Source: Escherichia hormaechei_A
Lineage (GTDB): Bacteria > Pseudomonadota > Gammaproteobacteria > Enterobacterales > Enterobacteriaceae
Length of the DNA stretch: 64,000 nucleotides
Assembly: GCA_042434945.1 (NCBI GenBank)
Contig: CP170191.1
Span: forward strand, 2,356,001-2,420,000
Direction: 5' to 3'
The position numbers and the translations under genes are program-made. Positions 39,264-48,113 of this stretch are shown piece after piece. Under the pieces are notes generated by a model. The model searched no databases and had not been told where the DNA came from. It saw only the letters and a list, made by a program, of their open reading frames with translations. The stretch's first letter is position 1. Each line of letters starts with the position of its first letter.

Positions 39264-39871
39264 ATATGAAAACTGAAAAAATCGTGATGATGGACAGCGA
39301 TGAAGCGGCCAGCATCCAGACTGTAACTGGCTGGGTGGACCGCCAAGGTCGTTTCTGGGGCGGTGACGAGCACCAGGCGCGCTGGTGCGGCGCTACTCAT
39401 CGCAAGTGTAAAAACAAACCTGACGAACACCCTATTCATAGCACTCATGGCTATTGCGAAGAATGCCACCGCGAAAGCCGACAGGCTAAGTTCGCCATCT
39501 TTGAGCGCGCGGTATGGGCGGGAGAGCCGCTCGTTATCTTTGACAGTGACCAGTACTTTTTCGACGCTGAATCGCTGGCTGACTATTGCTATGAGCACTC
39601 CCTGCTGCCGAGCGAGTTGCAGTTAATGATCTGCGAGCCTAACTACCCGCCTGAGTTCGACCTGGAACAGCACTGCGAAGAGATCATGCCTGATGGTGAT
39701 GACTATTACTGCTTGCCGCAAGCCGTGCGTGATGCTGCTGAGGCGCTGAATAAGGCTCTGAAGGAAAGTGCTCCAGTATCGTGGAGCGCCAGCAACCGTG
39801 TGGCGATCGTCTCGGACGACATTCTCAACGACGAGCAGAAGGCCGAAATTATGGCAGAGCGCGCCGCATGA
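39260..39871 (+). CDS. Cys/His-rich early protein, 203 residues
   Basis: MNMKTEKIVMMDSDEAASIQ at the start. Residues about 40-72 hold a likely zinc site (RWCGATHRKCKNK ... HGYCEECHRESRQ). The remainder is acidic (FDSDQYFFDAESLADYCYEH). It is the last of a chain of overlapping genes and is followed by a terminator. Family not recognised. Confidence 0.6.
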   Translation: MNMKTEKIVMMDSDEAASIQTVTGWVDRQGRFWGGDEHQARWCGATHRKCKNKPDEHPIHSTHGYCEECHRESRQAKFAIFERAVWAGEPLVIFDSDQYFFDAESLADYCYEHSLLPSELQLMICEPNYPPEFDLEQHCEEIMPDGDDYYCLPQAVRDAAEALNKALKESAPVSWSASNRVAIVSDDILNDEQKAEIMAERAA

Positions 39872-39886
39872 AGGCACTAATCACCA

Positions 39887-39908
39887 GGTCGCTATCGCGG
39901 CCTTTTTT
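39887..39908 (+). terminator. Terminator in the left-arm operon
   Basis: GGTCGC-TATC-GCGGCC followed by six T. It separates the recombination/methyltransferase genes from the small genes leading to int. The arms match those at 14584 and 24073. Confidence 0.75.
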
Positions 39909-39962
39909 ATTGCTGGCATTCACATTCAACAGAATTAACCGACAGTTCCGGGAGCATTGACC

Positions 39963-40181
39963 ATGGCCGACATCATCGACACAGCAGCAGAGATTGAAGA
40001 GCTTCAGCGTAACGCTGCCCTTTCCGCTCACCGAGTAAACCGCAATGCCGTATCAGCTGAGCGTTGTGAAGAATGCGACGAACCAATTCCCGAGCCGCGG
40101 CGCGCTGCCGTTCCCGGCTGCCAAACATGCGCTGAGTGCCAGGGAGTAATCGAGTTGAAGAATAAACAGAGGGGATTGTGA
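39963..40181 (+). CDS. TraR/DksA-type zinc-finger protein
   Basis: ATG at 39963 (MADIIDTAAEIEELQRNAAL); 72 residues. The four-cysteine finger CEECDEPIPEPRRAAVPGCQ followed by TCAEC is the TraR/DksA signature. Phage TraR-like proteins can bind the secondary channel of RNA polymerase and imitate DksA/ppGpp; the N-terminal helix with D-x2-D acidic residues (ADIIDTAAE) fits. Its stop overlaps the next start. Confidence 0.85.
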   Translation: MADIIDTAAEIEELQRNAALSAHRVNRNAVSAERCEECDEPIPEPRRAAVPGCQTCAECQGVIELKNKQRGL

Positions 40182-40558
40182 TGGATTACAGCAAGTTGAG
40201 TGATACGGAAATAAACGCAGCAGTTGCTGATGAGCTTAATAAGCTACATCAGGAAATGCTGTTTATGTTTAACCCTGCTGGATACGTTTATCGGTTGGGA
40301 TACGGAAATATTGAAAGCCCATACAGTGACGGGGAGCCAGAAGAGGTGATTTTTGACCCTGTAAATTCATGGTCAGATGCAGGGGAAATCATCGCGGATA
40401 ACGAAATTAATATCCTTTGGAACTGGAACGAAGAAGGCCTGCATGGTGCTACCGCATTGCCACTCTATGAGTATGAACATGAAAATTCGCTTCGTGCAGC
40501 TATGACAGTATTCCTCATGATACAGGGCTCTTCAAATGTTCAGGATAATCCAGCCTAA
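40181..40558 (+). CDS. DUF2591/NinX-like phage protein
   Basis: ATG at 40181 overlapping the preceding stop (TGATG); 125 residues. MDYSKLSDTEINAAVADELN at the start and a central NSWSDAGEIIADNEINILWN agree with the NinX/DUF2591 family. It is acidic. Function unknown. Confidence 0.75.
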   Translation: MDYSKLSDTEINAAVADELNKLHQEMLFMFNPAGYVYRLGYGNIESPYSDGEPEEVIFDPVNSWSDAGEIIADNEINILWNWNEEGLHGATALPLYEYEHENSLRAAMTVFLMIQGSSNVQDNPA

Positions 40559-40775
40559 TACTTGGTACGCCGATCCCCACGGCGCGCCCTGCAAAATCCT
40601 CCGCGCTACCCACGAAGTCATCCACTACATCCGCAACGGTCGCACCTGCATCGCCAGCATGGGCCGCTTTCAGCATGAATTCGAGCCGCTGACCGAAGCA
40701 CAGGCCGAGCGGATCGCCGAAGAAATCGAAACAGCAGAACACCTGAAGAAGCTGCGCGCCCAGCGTGCGGCATGA
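40536..40775 (+). CDS. DUF4222-like phage protein
   Basis: 79 residues overlapping the NinX-like gene by 23 bp. VIHYIRNGRTCIASMGRFQH is the DUF4222-type core (iron-free small beta domain); the C-terminus is a helix (QAERIAEEIETAEHLKKLRA). Function unknown. Confidence 0.65.
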   Translation: MFRIIQPNTWYADPHGAPCKILRATHEVIHYIRNGRTCIASMGRFQHEFEPLTEAQAERIAEEIETAEHLKKLRAQRAA

Positions 40776-40784
40776 GGAGAGAGC

Positions 40785-41111
40785 GTGAAACCTTACGAAT
40801 CGAAGAAATCGCAGTTCACCAGAAGCCTGATCCGGCGGCGCCACGCTGAATGGTCAGAAAAGACCTTCGGCAATGTCGGCCCCATCGGACCTCTGAAGCA
40901 CCTTTCGAAAGAGGCGCTGGAAGCTGCTGCCGATCCTGCCGACCTCAGCGAATGGGCTGATATGCAGTTCCTGCTATGGGACGCGCAGCGGCGCGCAGGC
41001 ATCACCGATGAGCAAATCACCGCGGCGCTGGAAGAAAAGCTGAAGGTGAATATGGCGCGCCAGTGGCCGGAGCCGAAAGACGGCGAGCCGCGCCTCCACA
41101 TCAAACCATGA
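40785..41111 (+). CDS. DUF550-like (MazG-type) phage protein
   Basis: GTG start with GAGGAGAG upstream; 108 residues. WSEKTFGNVGPIGPLKHLSK, then EALEAAADPADLSEWADMQF and a terminal WPEPKDGEPRLHIKP are the DUF550 signature; the E/E/E/D residues on the helices would bind Mg as in MazG-like nucleotide pyrophosphohydrolases. Substrate (dATP/dGTP type) is suggested by family annotation I remember. Confidence 0.8.
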   Translation: MKPYESKKSQFTRSLIRRRHAEWSEKTFGNVGPIGPLKHLSKEALEAAADPADLSEWADMQFLLWDAQRRAGITDEQITAALEEKLKVNMARQWPEPKDGEPRLHIKP

Positions 41112-41119
41112 CGCAACTG

Positions 41120-41142
41120 ATAGCCAGTTATGAGCTGGCTAT
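41120..41142 (+). other. Hairpin between DUF550-like gene and xis
   Basis: ATAGCCAG and CTGGCTAT form a perfect 8-bp stem around a seven-base loop. It lies just after the DUF550-like stop and ahead of the terminator; it might be part of the sib-like control of int, but no other sign supports that. Confidence 0.35.
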
Positions 41143-41176
41143 TGGGTGCGAAAGCGCCACCTCGTGATCCCTTTTG

Positions 41177-41202
41177 CCCGGCCCCTCGCCGGGTTCTTTT
41201 TT
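41177..41202 (+). terminator. Terminator upstream of xis
   Basis: CCCGGC-CCCTC-GCCGGG followed by TTCTTTTTT. It ends 14 bp before the excisionase start, so xis-int expression from pL needs antitermination. Confidence 0.8.
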
Positions 41203-41216
41203 GCCTGGAGACACCC

Positions 41217-41462
41217 ATGAGCGAAATGACCTTAATCGTTCCCAACGACTGGGTAACAGAAGAAAAGCTCGTCGAGATTACCGGCCTTCGCCCGGGCACT
41301 ATCGAGCGGGCCCGAAAAAAATGCTGGATGGTAGGACGGGAATATCTTCACGTCTCACCGGACGGCGTGCCGAAGAAAAACAGCGAATGCATGTACAACC
41401 GAAAGGCTGTCGACCAGTGGGTTGAGAGCATGTCAAAGAAACAGCCGGGTGCGCGCCAATGA
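41217..41462 (+). CDS. xis: Excisionase (DUF1233-like)
   Basis: ATG at 41217 (MSEMTLIVPNDWVTEEKLVE); 81 residues. A MerR-like winged helix (TEEKLVEITGLRPGTIERAR) followed by KKCWMVGREYLHVSPDG and SECMYNRKAVDQWVES marks the excisionase family that pairs with this integrase type. It directs integrase towards excision. It is 45 bp before int. Confidence 0.85.
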   Translation: MSEMTLIVPNDWVTEEKLVEITGLRPGTIERARKKCWMVGREYLHVSPDGVPKKNSECMYNRKAVDQWVESMSKKQPGARQ

Positions 41463-41507
41463 AGATCCGTTTATGCTTAGCGGGCTCTTGGACGTCAGGA
41501 GGGAATA

Positions 41508-42803
41508 ATGGCTAAGTCAGCATACCCAACAGGCGTGGAGAACCATGGCGGTACGCTCCGCATATGGTTCATCTATAAAGGCAGCCGGGTGCGTGAAAGC
41601 CTCGGCGTGCCGGATACACCAAAAAACAGAAAGGTCGCTGGCGAGCTGCGCGCGTCGGTGTGCTTTTCGATTAAGACCGGCAACTTCAACTATGCAGCGC
41701 AATTCCCAGACTCGCCTAACCTGAAAAGGTTTGGGGTGGAGAGCAAGGAAATCACCGTGCTGGAGCTGGCGAACAAGTGGCTTGAACTGAAGCGTATGGA
41801 GATCAGCACCAACGCGATGTCACGCTATGCATCTATAGCTCGCAACATGGTGCCCAGGATTGGTGGGGACAGGCTAGTATCTGCGGTAACGCAGGAAGAT
41901 CTGCTGTTTATCAGGAAGGAATTGCTGACCGGTTATCACACGCTGAAAGTCGGGCAGAAAACGCCGGTTAAGGGCCGCTCAGTCAGAACGGTCAACAACT
42001 ACATGAAGACCATGGGCGGGATGTTTAAGTTTGCCGCTGATAGCGGTTATGTACGGGTGAATCCGTTCACCGGGATCGCCATGCTTAAGCGGTCACGATG
42101 TGAGCCTGACCCGCTGACGCGCGATGAGTTTGTCAGGTTGATTAACGCCTGCGCCCACCAGCAACTGAAAAACATGTGGTCTCTTGCCGTCTACACCGGC
42201 GTGCGCCACGGAGAACTTGTGTCGCTGGCCTGGGAAGATATCGACCTGAAAGCGGGTACGATGATGATCCGCCGGAACCACACGTTAACGAAGGAGTTCA
42301 CCCTTCCGAAAACAGAGGCCGGGACGGACCGTATCATCAACCTCATTCAGCCAGCGATCGACGTGCTGAAGAGCCAGGCCGAGTTAACACGCCTGGGTAA
42401 GCAGTATCAGGTTGAAGTGAAACTGCGCGAGTATGGCCGTACCGATGTGCATCCGTGCACGTTCGTGTTCAACCCGCAGATCGCATCACGTAATGGCCGT
42501 GCCGGGCATCATTACGCAGTGGGGTCGATTAACCAGTCGTGGGAAGCGGCAATGCGACGCGCCGGGATTCGCTATCGCAGAGCATACCAGTCCCGACACA
42601 CGTATGCATGCTGGTCGTTGGCTGCCGGTGCTAACCCGAACTTCATCGCGAAGCAAATGGGCCACACCGACGCGCAAATGGTTTACCGGGTGTACGGATC
42701 CTGGATGGCTGAAAATAACCAGGATCAGGTACTCATCCTCAACCAGAAATTGAGTGAGTTTGCCCCATCCATGCCCCACGCAGTGGGATCGGGTGGTTAT
42801 TAA
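41508..42803 (+). CDS. int: Tyrosine-recombinase integrase
   Basis: 431 residues. N-terminal arm-binding and core-binding domains precede the catalytic domain from about residue 205. Catalytic residues visible: Arg233 (YTGVRHGEL), Arg363-His364 in AYQSRHTYACW (with Tyr in place of the first box-II His), His386 (KQMGHTDAQM) and nucleophile Tyr396 (VYRVYGSWM). It ends 26 bp from the fliE stop, so the prophage end is here. It should recombine attP with a site at the 3' end of fliE. Confidence 0.93.
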   Translation: MAKSAYPTGVENHGGTLRIWFIYKGSRVRESLGVPDTPKNRKVAGELRASVCFSIKTGNFNYAAQFPDSPNLKRFGVESKEITVLELANKWLELKRMEISTNAMSRYASIARNMVPRIGGDRLVSAVTQEDLLFIRKELLTGYHTLKVGQKTPVKGRSVRTVNNYMKTMGGMFKFAADSGYVRVNPFTGIAMLKRSRCEPDPLTRDEFVRLINACAHQQLKNMWSLAVYTGVRHGELVSLAWEDIDLKAGTMMIRRNHTLTKEFTLPKTEAGTDRIINLIQPAIDVLKSQAELTRLGKQYQVEVKLREYGRTDVHPCTFVFNPQIASRNGRAGHHYAVGSINQSWEAAMRRAGIRYRRAYQSRHTYACWSLAAGANPNFIAKQMGHTDAQMVYRVYGSWMAENNQDQVLILNQKLSEFAPSMPHAVGSGGY

Positions 42804-42815
42804 TTATAAATATCA

Positions 42816-42833
42816 TTAGGTTAGATAACCTAA
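42816..42833. repeat. Inverted repeat at the prophage-fliE junction, candidate att region
   Basis: TTAGGTT and AACCTAA flank AGAT and reach into the fliE stop codon. It lies between int and fliE where attR/attL must be. The common core cannot be proven because the other prophage end is outside the window. Confidence 0.4.
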
Positions 42834-43144
42834 ACCTGCATGCCCATCACTTCCTGGTATGCCGACACCAGCTTGTTACGCACCTGCAACCCCATCTGCA
42901 ATGACACCGACGCTTTTTGCAGATCGGCCATCACATCGTTGAGCGCCACGCCGGGTTCGCCAAGGGTAAATCTCTCAGCCTGGGTACGGGCCGCGTTTTG
43001 CTTGTCGCTGATCCGGTCCAGCGCCGCATGCAGTTGACCGGCGAAGCTAACGCCCGGCGGCTGGTCAGCCACGCTCTGATTACGGGCGGTCATCGCCGTT
43101 GCCTGTAACTGACTGAGTACCCCTTCAATGCCCTGTATAGCCAT
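42830..43144 (-). CDS. fliE: Flagellar MS-ring/rod adaptor FliE
   Basis: 104 residues, the usual length. MAIQGIEGVLSQLQATAMTA at the start; the conserved C-terminal FTLGEPGVALNDVMADLQKA and VRNKLVSAYQEVMGMQV form the family signature. FliE joins the MS ring to the proximal rod and helps the export gate. It is divergent from fliF. The prophage sits just after its stop codon and leaves the reading frame complete. Confidence 0.95.
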   Translation of the reverse strand: MAIQGIEGVLSQLQATAMTARNQSVADQPPGVSFAGQLHAALDRISDKQNAARTQAERFTLGEPGVALNDVMADLQKASVSLQMGLQVRNKLVSAYQEVMGMQV

Positions 43145-43372
43145 GACTCTCCCCTGGATGGTTTTTTACGAGGTCAAGACTAACAGCTTGTCAATAAGAT
43201 AATGGCGGTAAATAGCGTTAAAAAACCAGGTTATTTGACGCATAGAAAATCCCGAATCATCAAATAATGGCAGGGCCATCAGTATGGAACTTTTGTCGTG
43301 TTTGCCGACCCGGGAGTCAGTTTTGTTTCTCTACACGAATAACGTAAACCACCAGGATTTAAGAGGTGCGCA
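43145..43372. promoter_or_regulatory. Divergent fliE-fliF promoter region
   Basis: 228 bp between the two divergent starts without a gene. In related bacteria both promoters here are class 2, activated by FlhDC. I see an A+T-rich centre (GGTAAATAGCG, AAATAATGG) but cannot place FlhD4C2 half-sites with confidence. The fliF ribosome site is AAGAGGTGCGCA. Confidence 0.5.
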
Positions 43373-45055
43373 ATGAGTGCGACAGCAGCATCGACAGCGC
43401 CACAGAATAAATCACTCGAGTGGATGAACCGCCTTCGCGCCAACCCTAAGATCCCGTTGATTGTGGCAGGCGCTGCCGCCATTGCGATCGTTGTCGCGAT
43501 GGTCTTATGGGCAAAAAGCCCGGATTACCGCACGCTCTACAGCAACCTTTCCGACCAGGATGGCGGTGCCATCGTCACCCAGTTAACCCAGATGAACATC
43601 CCGTATCGCTTTGCCGATAACGGTGGTGCGCTTGAAGTACCGGCAGATAAAGTGCACGAGCTTCGCCTGCGTCTCGCCCAGCAGGGGCTGCCAAAAGGCG
43701 GCGCGGTTGGGTTTGAGCTGCTGGATCAGGAAAAATTCGGCATCAGTCAGTTCAGCGAGCAGGTTAACTATCAGCGCGCACTGGAAGGTGAGCTGGCCCG
43801 TACGATTGAAACCTTAGGCCCGGTGAAAAGTGCCCGCGTGCACCTGGCGATGCCTAAGCCGTCCCTGTTTGTCCGTGAACAAAAGTCCCCTTCGGCCTCT
43901 GTGACCGTTAACCTCGAACCTGGCCGTGCGCTGGATGAAGGGCAGATCAGCGCCGTCACGCACCTGGTCTCCAGTGCGGTGGCCGGCCTGCCGCCGGGTA
44001 ACGTTACGCTGGTGGATCAGAGTGGTCATCTGCTGACGCAGTCCAACACCGCAGGGCGCGATCTCAACGACGCTCAGCTGAAATACGCCGCGGATGTGGA
44101 AGGCCGTCTCCAGCGTCGCATCGAAGCGATTCTGGGCCCGGTGGTCGGCAGCAGCAACGTACACGCGCAGGTCACAGCGCAGATTGATTTCTCGAATAAA
44201 GAACAGACCGAAGAGCAGTACGCCCCGAACGGGGATGCCTCCCGCGCCGTGTTACGCTCGCGTCAGATCAATGAGACGGAACAGGTCGGCGGACAGTATC
44301 CTGGCGGTGTGCCGGGCGCGCTCTCTAACCAGCCAGCGCCTGCCAACGCCGCGCCAATCTCCACCCCGCCGGCAAACCCGCAGAACGGTCAGCAAACGAA
44401 TCAGCAGACGACCTCGACCGCGAACAGTACCGGCCCGCGTAACAGCAGCCGTAACGAAACGACCAACTACGAAGTCGATCGCACCATTCGTCATACCAAA
44501 ATGAACGTGGGCGATGTGCAACGTCTGTCAGTCGCGGTAGTGGTGAATTACAAAACCTTGCCAGACGGTAAACCATTGCCTCTCAGCAACGAACAGATGA
44601 CGCAAATTGAAGATCTGACCCGCGAGGCGATGGGCTTTTCTGAAAAACGCGGTGACTCGCTCAATGTCGTTAACTCGCCGTTCAATAGCAGTGACGAAAG
44701 CGGCGGAGAACTGCCGTTCTGGCAACAGCAAGCGTTTATCGATCAGTTGCTGGCTGCCGGTCGCTGGTTGCTGGTACTGCTGGTGGCGTGGCTGCTGTGG
44801 CGGAAAGCGGTACGCCCGCAGTTAACAAGTCGCGCCGAGGCGATGAAAGCTGTACAGCAACAGGCGCAGGCCCGTGAGGAAGTGGAAGATGCGGTGGAAG
44901 TCCGCCTGAGCAAAGACGAACAACTCCGACAACGACGCGCTAACCAACGTCTGGGGGCAGAAGTCATGAGCCAGCGTATCCGTGAAATGTCTGATAACGA
45001 TCCGCGCGTGGTGGCGCTGGTCATTCGCCAGTGGATAAATAACGATCATGAGTAA
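43373..45055 (+). CDS. fliF: Flagellar MS-ring protein FliF
   Basis: 560 residues with membrane helices at about 26-46 (IPLIVAGAAAIAIVVAMVLW) and 454-474. The ring-building motifs are periplasmic (DQDGGAIVTQLTQMNIPYRF, LDQEKFGISQFSEQVNYQRA), the linker near 320-350 is low-complexity (PPANPQNGQQTNQQT), and the cytoplasmic end that binds FliG is VALVIRQWINNDHE. The N-terminal half differs from E. coli at many sites, while the C-terminal third seems almost identical to it, suggesting a recombination junction near 44.5 kb. Confidence 0.97.
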   Translation: MSATAASTAPQNKSLEWMNRLRANPKIPLIVAGAAAIAIVVAMVLWAKSPDYRTLYSNLSDQDGGAIVTQLTQMNIPYRFADNGGALEVPADKVHELRLRLAQQGLPKGGAVGFELLDQEKFGISQFSEQVNYQRALEGELARTIETLGPVKSARVHLAMPKPSLFVREQKSPSASVTVNLEPGRALDEGQISAVTHLVSSAVAGLPPGNVTLVDQSGHLLTQSNTAGRDLNDAQLKYAADVEGRLQRRIEAILGPVVGSSNVHAQVTAQIDFSNKEQTEEQYAPNGDASRAVLRSRQINETEQVGGQYPGGVPGALSNQPAPANAAPISTPPANPQNGQQTNQQTTSTANSTGPRNSSRNETTNYEVDRTIRHTKMNVGDVQRLSVAVVVNYKTLPDGKPLPLSNEQMTQIEDLTREAMGFSEKRGDSLNVVNSPFNSSDESGGELPFWQQQAFIDQLLAAGRWLLVLLVAWLLWRKAVRPQLTSRAEAMKAVQQQAQAREEVEDAVEVRLSKDEQLRQRRANQRLGAEVMSQRIREMSDNDPRVVALVIRQWINNDHE

Positions 45056-46043
45056 CCTGACAGGCACCGATAAAAGCGTCATCCTGCTGATGACCATTGG
45101 CGAAGACCGGGCGGCAGAGGTGTTCAAGCACCTCTCCCAGCGCGAAGTGCAAACCCTGAGCGCTGCAATGGCGAACGTCACGCAGATCTCCAACAAGCAG
45201 CTAACCGATGTGCTGGCGGAGTTTGAGCAAGAAGCTGAACAGTTTGCCGCACTGAATATCAACGCCAACGATTATCTGCGTTCGGTATTGGTCAAAGCTC
45301 TGGGTGAGGAACGTGCCGCCAGCCTGCTGGAAGATATTCTCGAAACTCGCGATACCGCCAGCGGTATTGAAACGCTCAACTTTATGGAGCCGCAGAGTGC
45401 CGCCGATCTGATTCGCGATGAGCATCCGCAAATTATCGCCACCATTCTGGTGCATCTGAAGCGCGCCCAGGCCGCCGATATTCTGGCGTTGTTCGATGAA
45501 CGTCTGCGCCACGACGTGATGTTGCGTATCGCCACCTTTGGCGGCGTGCAGCCAGCCGCGCTGGCGGAACTGACCGAAGTACTGAATGGCTTGCTCGACG
45601 GTCAGAATCTCAAGCGCAGCAAAATGGGCGGCGTGAGAACGGCAGCCGAAATTATCAACCTGATGAAAACTCAGCAGGAAGAAGCCGTTATTACCGCCGT
45701 GCGCGAATTCGACGGCGAGCTGGCGCAAAAAATTATCGACGAGATGTTCCTGTTCGAAAATCTGGTGGATGTCGACGATCGCAGCATTCAGCGTCTGTTG
45801 CAGGAAGTGGATTCCGAATCGCTGTTGATCGCGCTGAAAGGGGCCGAGCAGCCACTGCGCGAGAAATTCCTGCGCAATATGTCGCAGCGTGCCGCCGATA
45901 TTCTGCGCGACGATCTCGCCAACCGTGGTCCGGTGCGTCTGTCGCAGGTGGAAAACGAACAGAAAGCGATTCTGCTGATTGTGCGCCGCCTTGCCGAAAC
46001 TGGCGAGATGGTAATTGGCAGCGGCGAGGATACCTATGTCTGA
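45048..46043 (+). CDS. fliG: Flagellar motor switch protein FliG
   Basis: 331 residues, matching E. coli FliG as I remember it at essentially every position. Visible motifs: N-terminal FliF-binding domain, the EHPQ motif (RDEHPQIIATILVHLKRAQA), the GG linker (KMGGVRTAAEI) and the charged C-terminal torque helix (LIALKGAEQPLREKFLRNMS). It transmits the stator force to the C ring. It overlaps fliF by 8 bp and fliH by 8 bp. Confidence 0.98.
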   Translation: MSNLTGTDKSVILLMTIGEDRAAEVFKHLSQREVQTLSAAMANVTQISNKQLTDVLAEFEQEAEQFAALNINANDYLRSVLVKALGEERAASLLEDILETRDTASGIETLNFMEPQSAADLIRDEHPQIIATILVHLKRAQAADILALFDERLRHDVMLRIATFGGVQPAALAELTEVLNGLLDGQNLKRSKMGGVRTAAEIINLMKTQQEEAVITAVREFDGELAQKIIDEMFLFENLVDVDDRSIQRLLQEVDSESLLIALKGAEQPLREKFLRNMSQRAADILRDDLANRGPVRLSQVENEQKAILLIVRRLAETGEMVIGSGEDTYV

Positions 46044-46722
46044 TAATCTGCCGTGGAAAACCTGGACGCCGGACGATCTCGCGCCACCACAGGCAGAGTT
46101 TGTGCCCATGGTCGAGCCGGAAGAAACCATCATTGAAGAGGCCGAACCCAGCCTTGAGCAGCAACTGGCGCAACTGCAAATGCAGGCCCATGAGCAAGGT
46201 TATCAGGCGGGGATTGCCGAAGGTCGCCAGCAAGGTCATGAGCAGGGCTATCAGGAAGGACTGGCCCAGGGGCTGGAGCAAGGTCTGGCAGAGGCGAAGT
46301 CTCAACAAGCGCCAATTCATGCCCGGATGCAGCAACTGGTCAGCGAATTTCAAACTACCCTTGATGCGCTTGATAGTGTGATTGCTTCGCGCCTGATGCA
46401 GATGGCGCTGGAGGCAGCACGTCAGGTCATCGGTCAGACGCCAACAGTGGATAACTCGGCACTGATCAAACAGATCCAACAGTTGTTGCAGCAAGAACCG
46501 TTATTCAGCGGTAAACCACAGCTGCGCGTGCACCCGGATGATCTGCAACGTGTGGATGATATGCTCGGCGCTACCTTAAGTTTGCATGGCTGGCGCTTGC
46601 GGGGCGATCCCACCCTCCATCCTGGCGGCTGTAAAGTCTCCGCCGATGAAGGCGATCTCGACGCCAGTGTCGCCACTCGCTGGCAAGAACTCTGCCGTCT
46701 GGCAGCACCAGGAGTGGTGTAA
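46036..46722 (+). CDS. fliH: Flagellar export ATPase regulator FliH
   Basis: ATG at 46036 (MSDNLPWKTWTPDDLAPPQA); 228 residues. N-terminal FliN/FlhA-binding stretch with two tryptophans, then the glycine/glutamine-periodic helix (EQGYQAGIAEGRQQGHEQGY) and a C-terminal FliI-binding domain. It is the peripheral stalk of the export ATPase. It overlaps fliI by one base. Confidence 0.97.
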   Translation: MSDNLPWKTWTPDDLAPPQAEFVPMVEPEETIIEEAEPSLEQQLAQLQMQAHEQGYQAGIAEGRQQGHEQGYQEGLAQGLEQGLAEAKSQQAPIHARMQQLVSEFQTTLDALDSVIASRLMQMALEAARQVIGQTPTVDNSALIKQIQQLLQQEPLFSGKPQLRVHPDDLQRVDDMLGATLSLHGWRLRGDPTLHPGGCKVSADEGDLDASVATRWQELCRLAAPGVV

Positions 46723-48095
46723 TGACCACGCGCCTGACTCGCTGGCTAACCACGCTGGATAACTTTGAAGCCAAAATGGCGCAGTTGCCTGCGGTACGTC
46801 GCTACGGGCGATTAACCCGCGCTACCGGGCTGGTGCTGGAAGCCACCGGATTACAATTGCCGCTCGGCGCAACCTGTGTGATTGAGCGCCAGAACGGCAC
46901 TGAAACGCACGAAGTAGAAAGCGAAGTCGTTGGCTTTAACGGTCAACGGCTGTTTTTAATGCCGCTGGAGGAAGTCGAAGGTGTCCTGCCCGGCGCGCGT
47001 GTTTATGCCAAAAACATTTCGGCAGAAGGGCTGCAAAGCGGCAAACAGTTGCCGCTCGGTCCGGCGTTATTAGGTCGCGTTCTGGACGGCAGCGGTAAAC
47101 CGCTCGATGGCCTCCCCTCCCCCGATACGACGGAAACCGGTGCGCTGATTACCCCACCATTTAACCCATTGCAACGTACACCGATTGAACATGTGCTGGA
47201 CACTGGCGTGCGCCCAATCAATGCCCTGCTTACCGTTGGGCGTGGGCAGCGTATGGGGCTGTTTGCCGGGTCCGGCGTTGGTAAAAGTGTGCTGCTGGGG
47301 ATGATGGCCCGTTACACCCGCGCCGATGTCATTGTCGTGGGTTTGATTGGTGAACGAGGGCGCGAAGTAAAAGATTTTATTGAGAATATCCTCGGTGCCG
47401 AAGGGCGTGCACGCTCAGTAGTGATTGCCGCTCCGGCGGATGTTTCTCCGCTCCTGCGAATGCAGGGTGCCGCCTATGCCACGCGCATTGCCGAAGATTT
47501 TCGCGATCGTGGTCAGCATGTATTGCTGATTATGGACTCCCTCACCCGCTACGCGATGGCCCAGCGTGAAATTGCGCTGGCGATTGGCGAACCACCCGCC
47601 ACTAAAGGTTATCCCCCGTCGGTGTTTGCCAAATTACCGGCACTGGTCGAGCGTGCCGGAAATGGCATTAGCGGCGGCGGATCGATTACTGCATTTTATA
47701 CCGTGCTCACTGAAGGCGATGACCAGCAGGACCCCATTGCCGACTCTGCGCGGGCAATCCTCGACGGTCACATTGTGCTGTCTCGCCGACTGGCGGAAGC
47801 CGGGCACTATCCGGCTATCGATATTGAAGCGTCGATCAGCCGCGCAATGACGGCGTTGATCAGTGAGCAACATTACGCGCGAGTGCGCACCTTCAAACAG
47901 CTGTTGTCGAGTTTTCAGCGTAACCGCGATCTGGTTAGCGTCGGCGCGTATGCCAAAGGCAGCGATCCGATGCTCGACAAAGCCATCGCCCTGTGGCCGC
48001 AGCTGGAGGGCTATTTGCAACAAGGCATTTTTGAACGCGCGGACTGGGAAGCGTCTCTCCAGGGGCTGGAGCGTATTTTCCCGACAGTGTCATAA
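46722..48095 (+). CDS. fliI: Flagellar export ATPase FliI
   Basis: 457 residues. Walker A GLFAGSGVGKSVLLG, Walker B LLIMDSLTRYAMAQREI and the F1-beta-like DQQDPIADSARAILDGHIVL are all intact. It forms the hexamer that prepares export substrates together with FliH and FliJ. Confidence 0.98.
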   Translation: MTTRLTRWLTTLDNFEAKMAQLPAVRRYGRLTRATGLVLEATGLQLPLGATCVIERQNGTETHEVESEVVGFNGQRLFLMPLEEVEGVLPGARVYAKNISAEGLQSGKQLPLGPALLGRVLDGSGKPLDGLPSPDTTETGALITPPFNPLQRTPIEHVLDTGVRPINALLTVGRGQRMGLFAGSGVGKSVLLGMMARYTRADVIVVGLIGERGREVKDFIENILGAEGRARSVVIAAPADVSPLLRMQGAAYATRIAEDFRDRGQHVLLIMDSLTRYAMAQREIALAIGEPPATKGYPPSVFAKLPALVERAGNGISGGGSITAFYTVLTEGDDQQDPIADSARAILDGHIVLSRRLAEAGHYPAIDIEASISRAMTALISEQHYARVRTFKQLLSSFQRNRDLVSVGAYAKGSDPMLDKAIALWPQLEGYLQQGIFERADWEASLQGLERIFPTVS

Positions 48096-48113
48096 CCCAG
48101 GAGATAACGGCAG

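Noticed and set aside
45201..46133. 310-codon minus-strand reading frame over fliG
   Set aside because: fliG on the plus strand is complete and conserved; the His/Gln-rich antisense product is an artefact.
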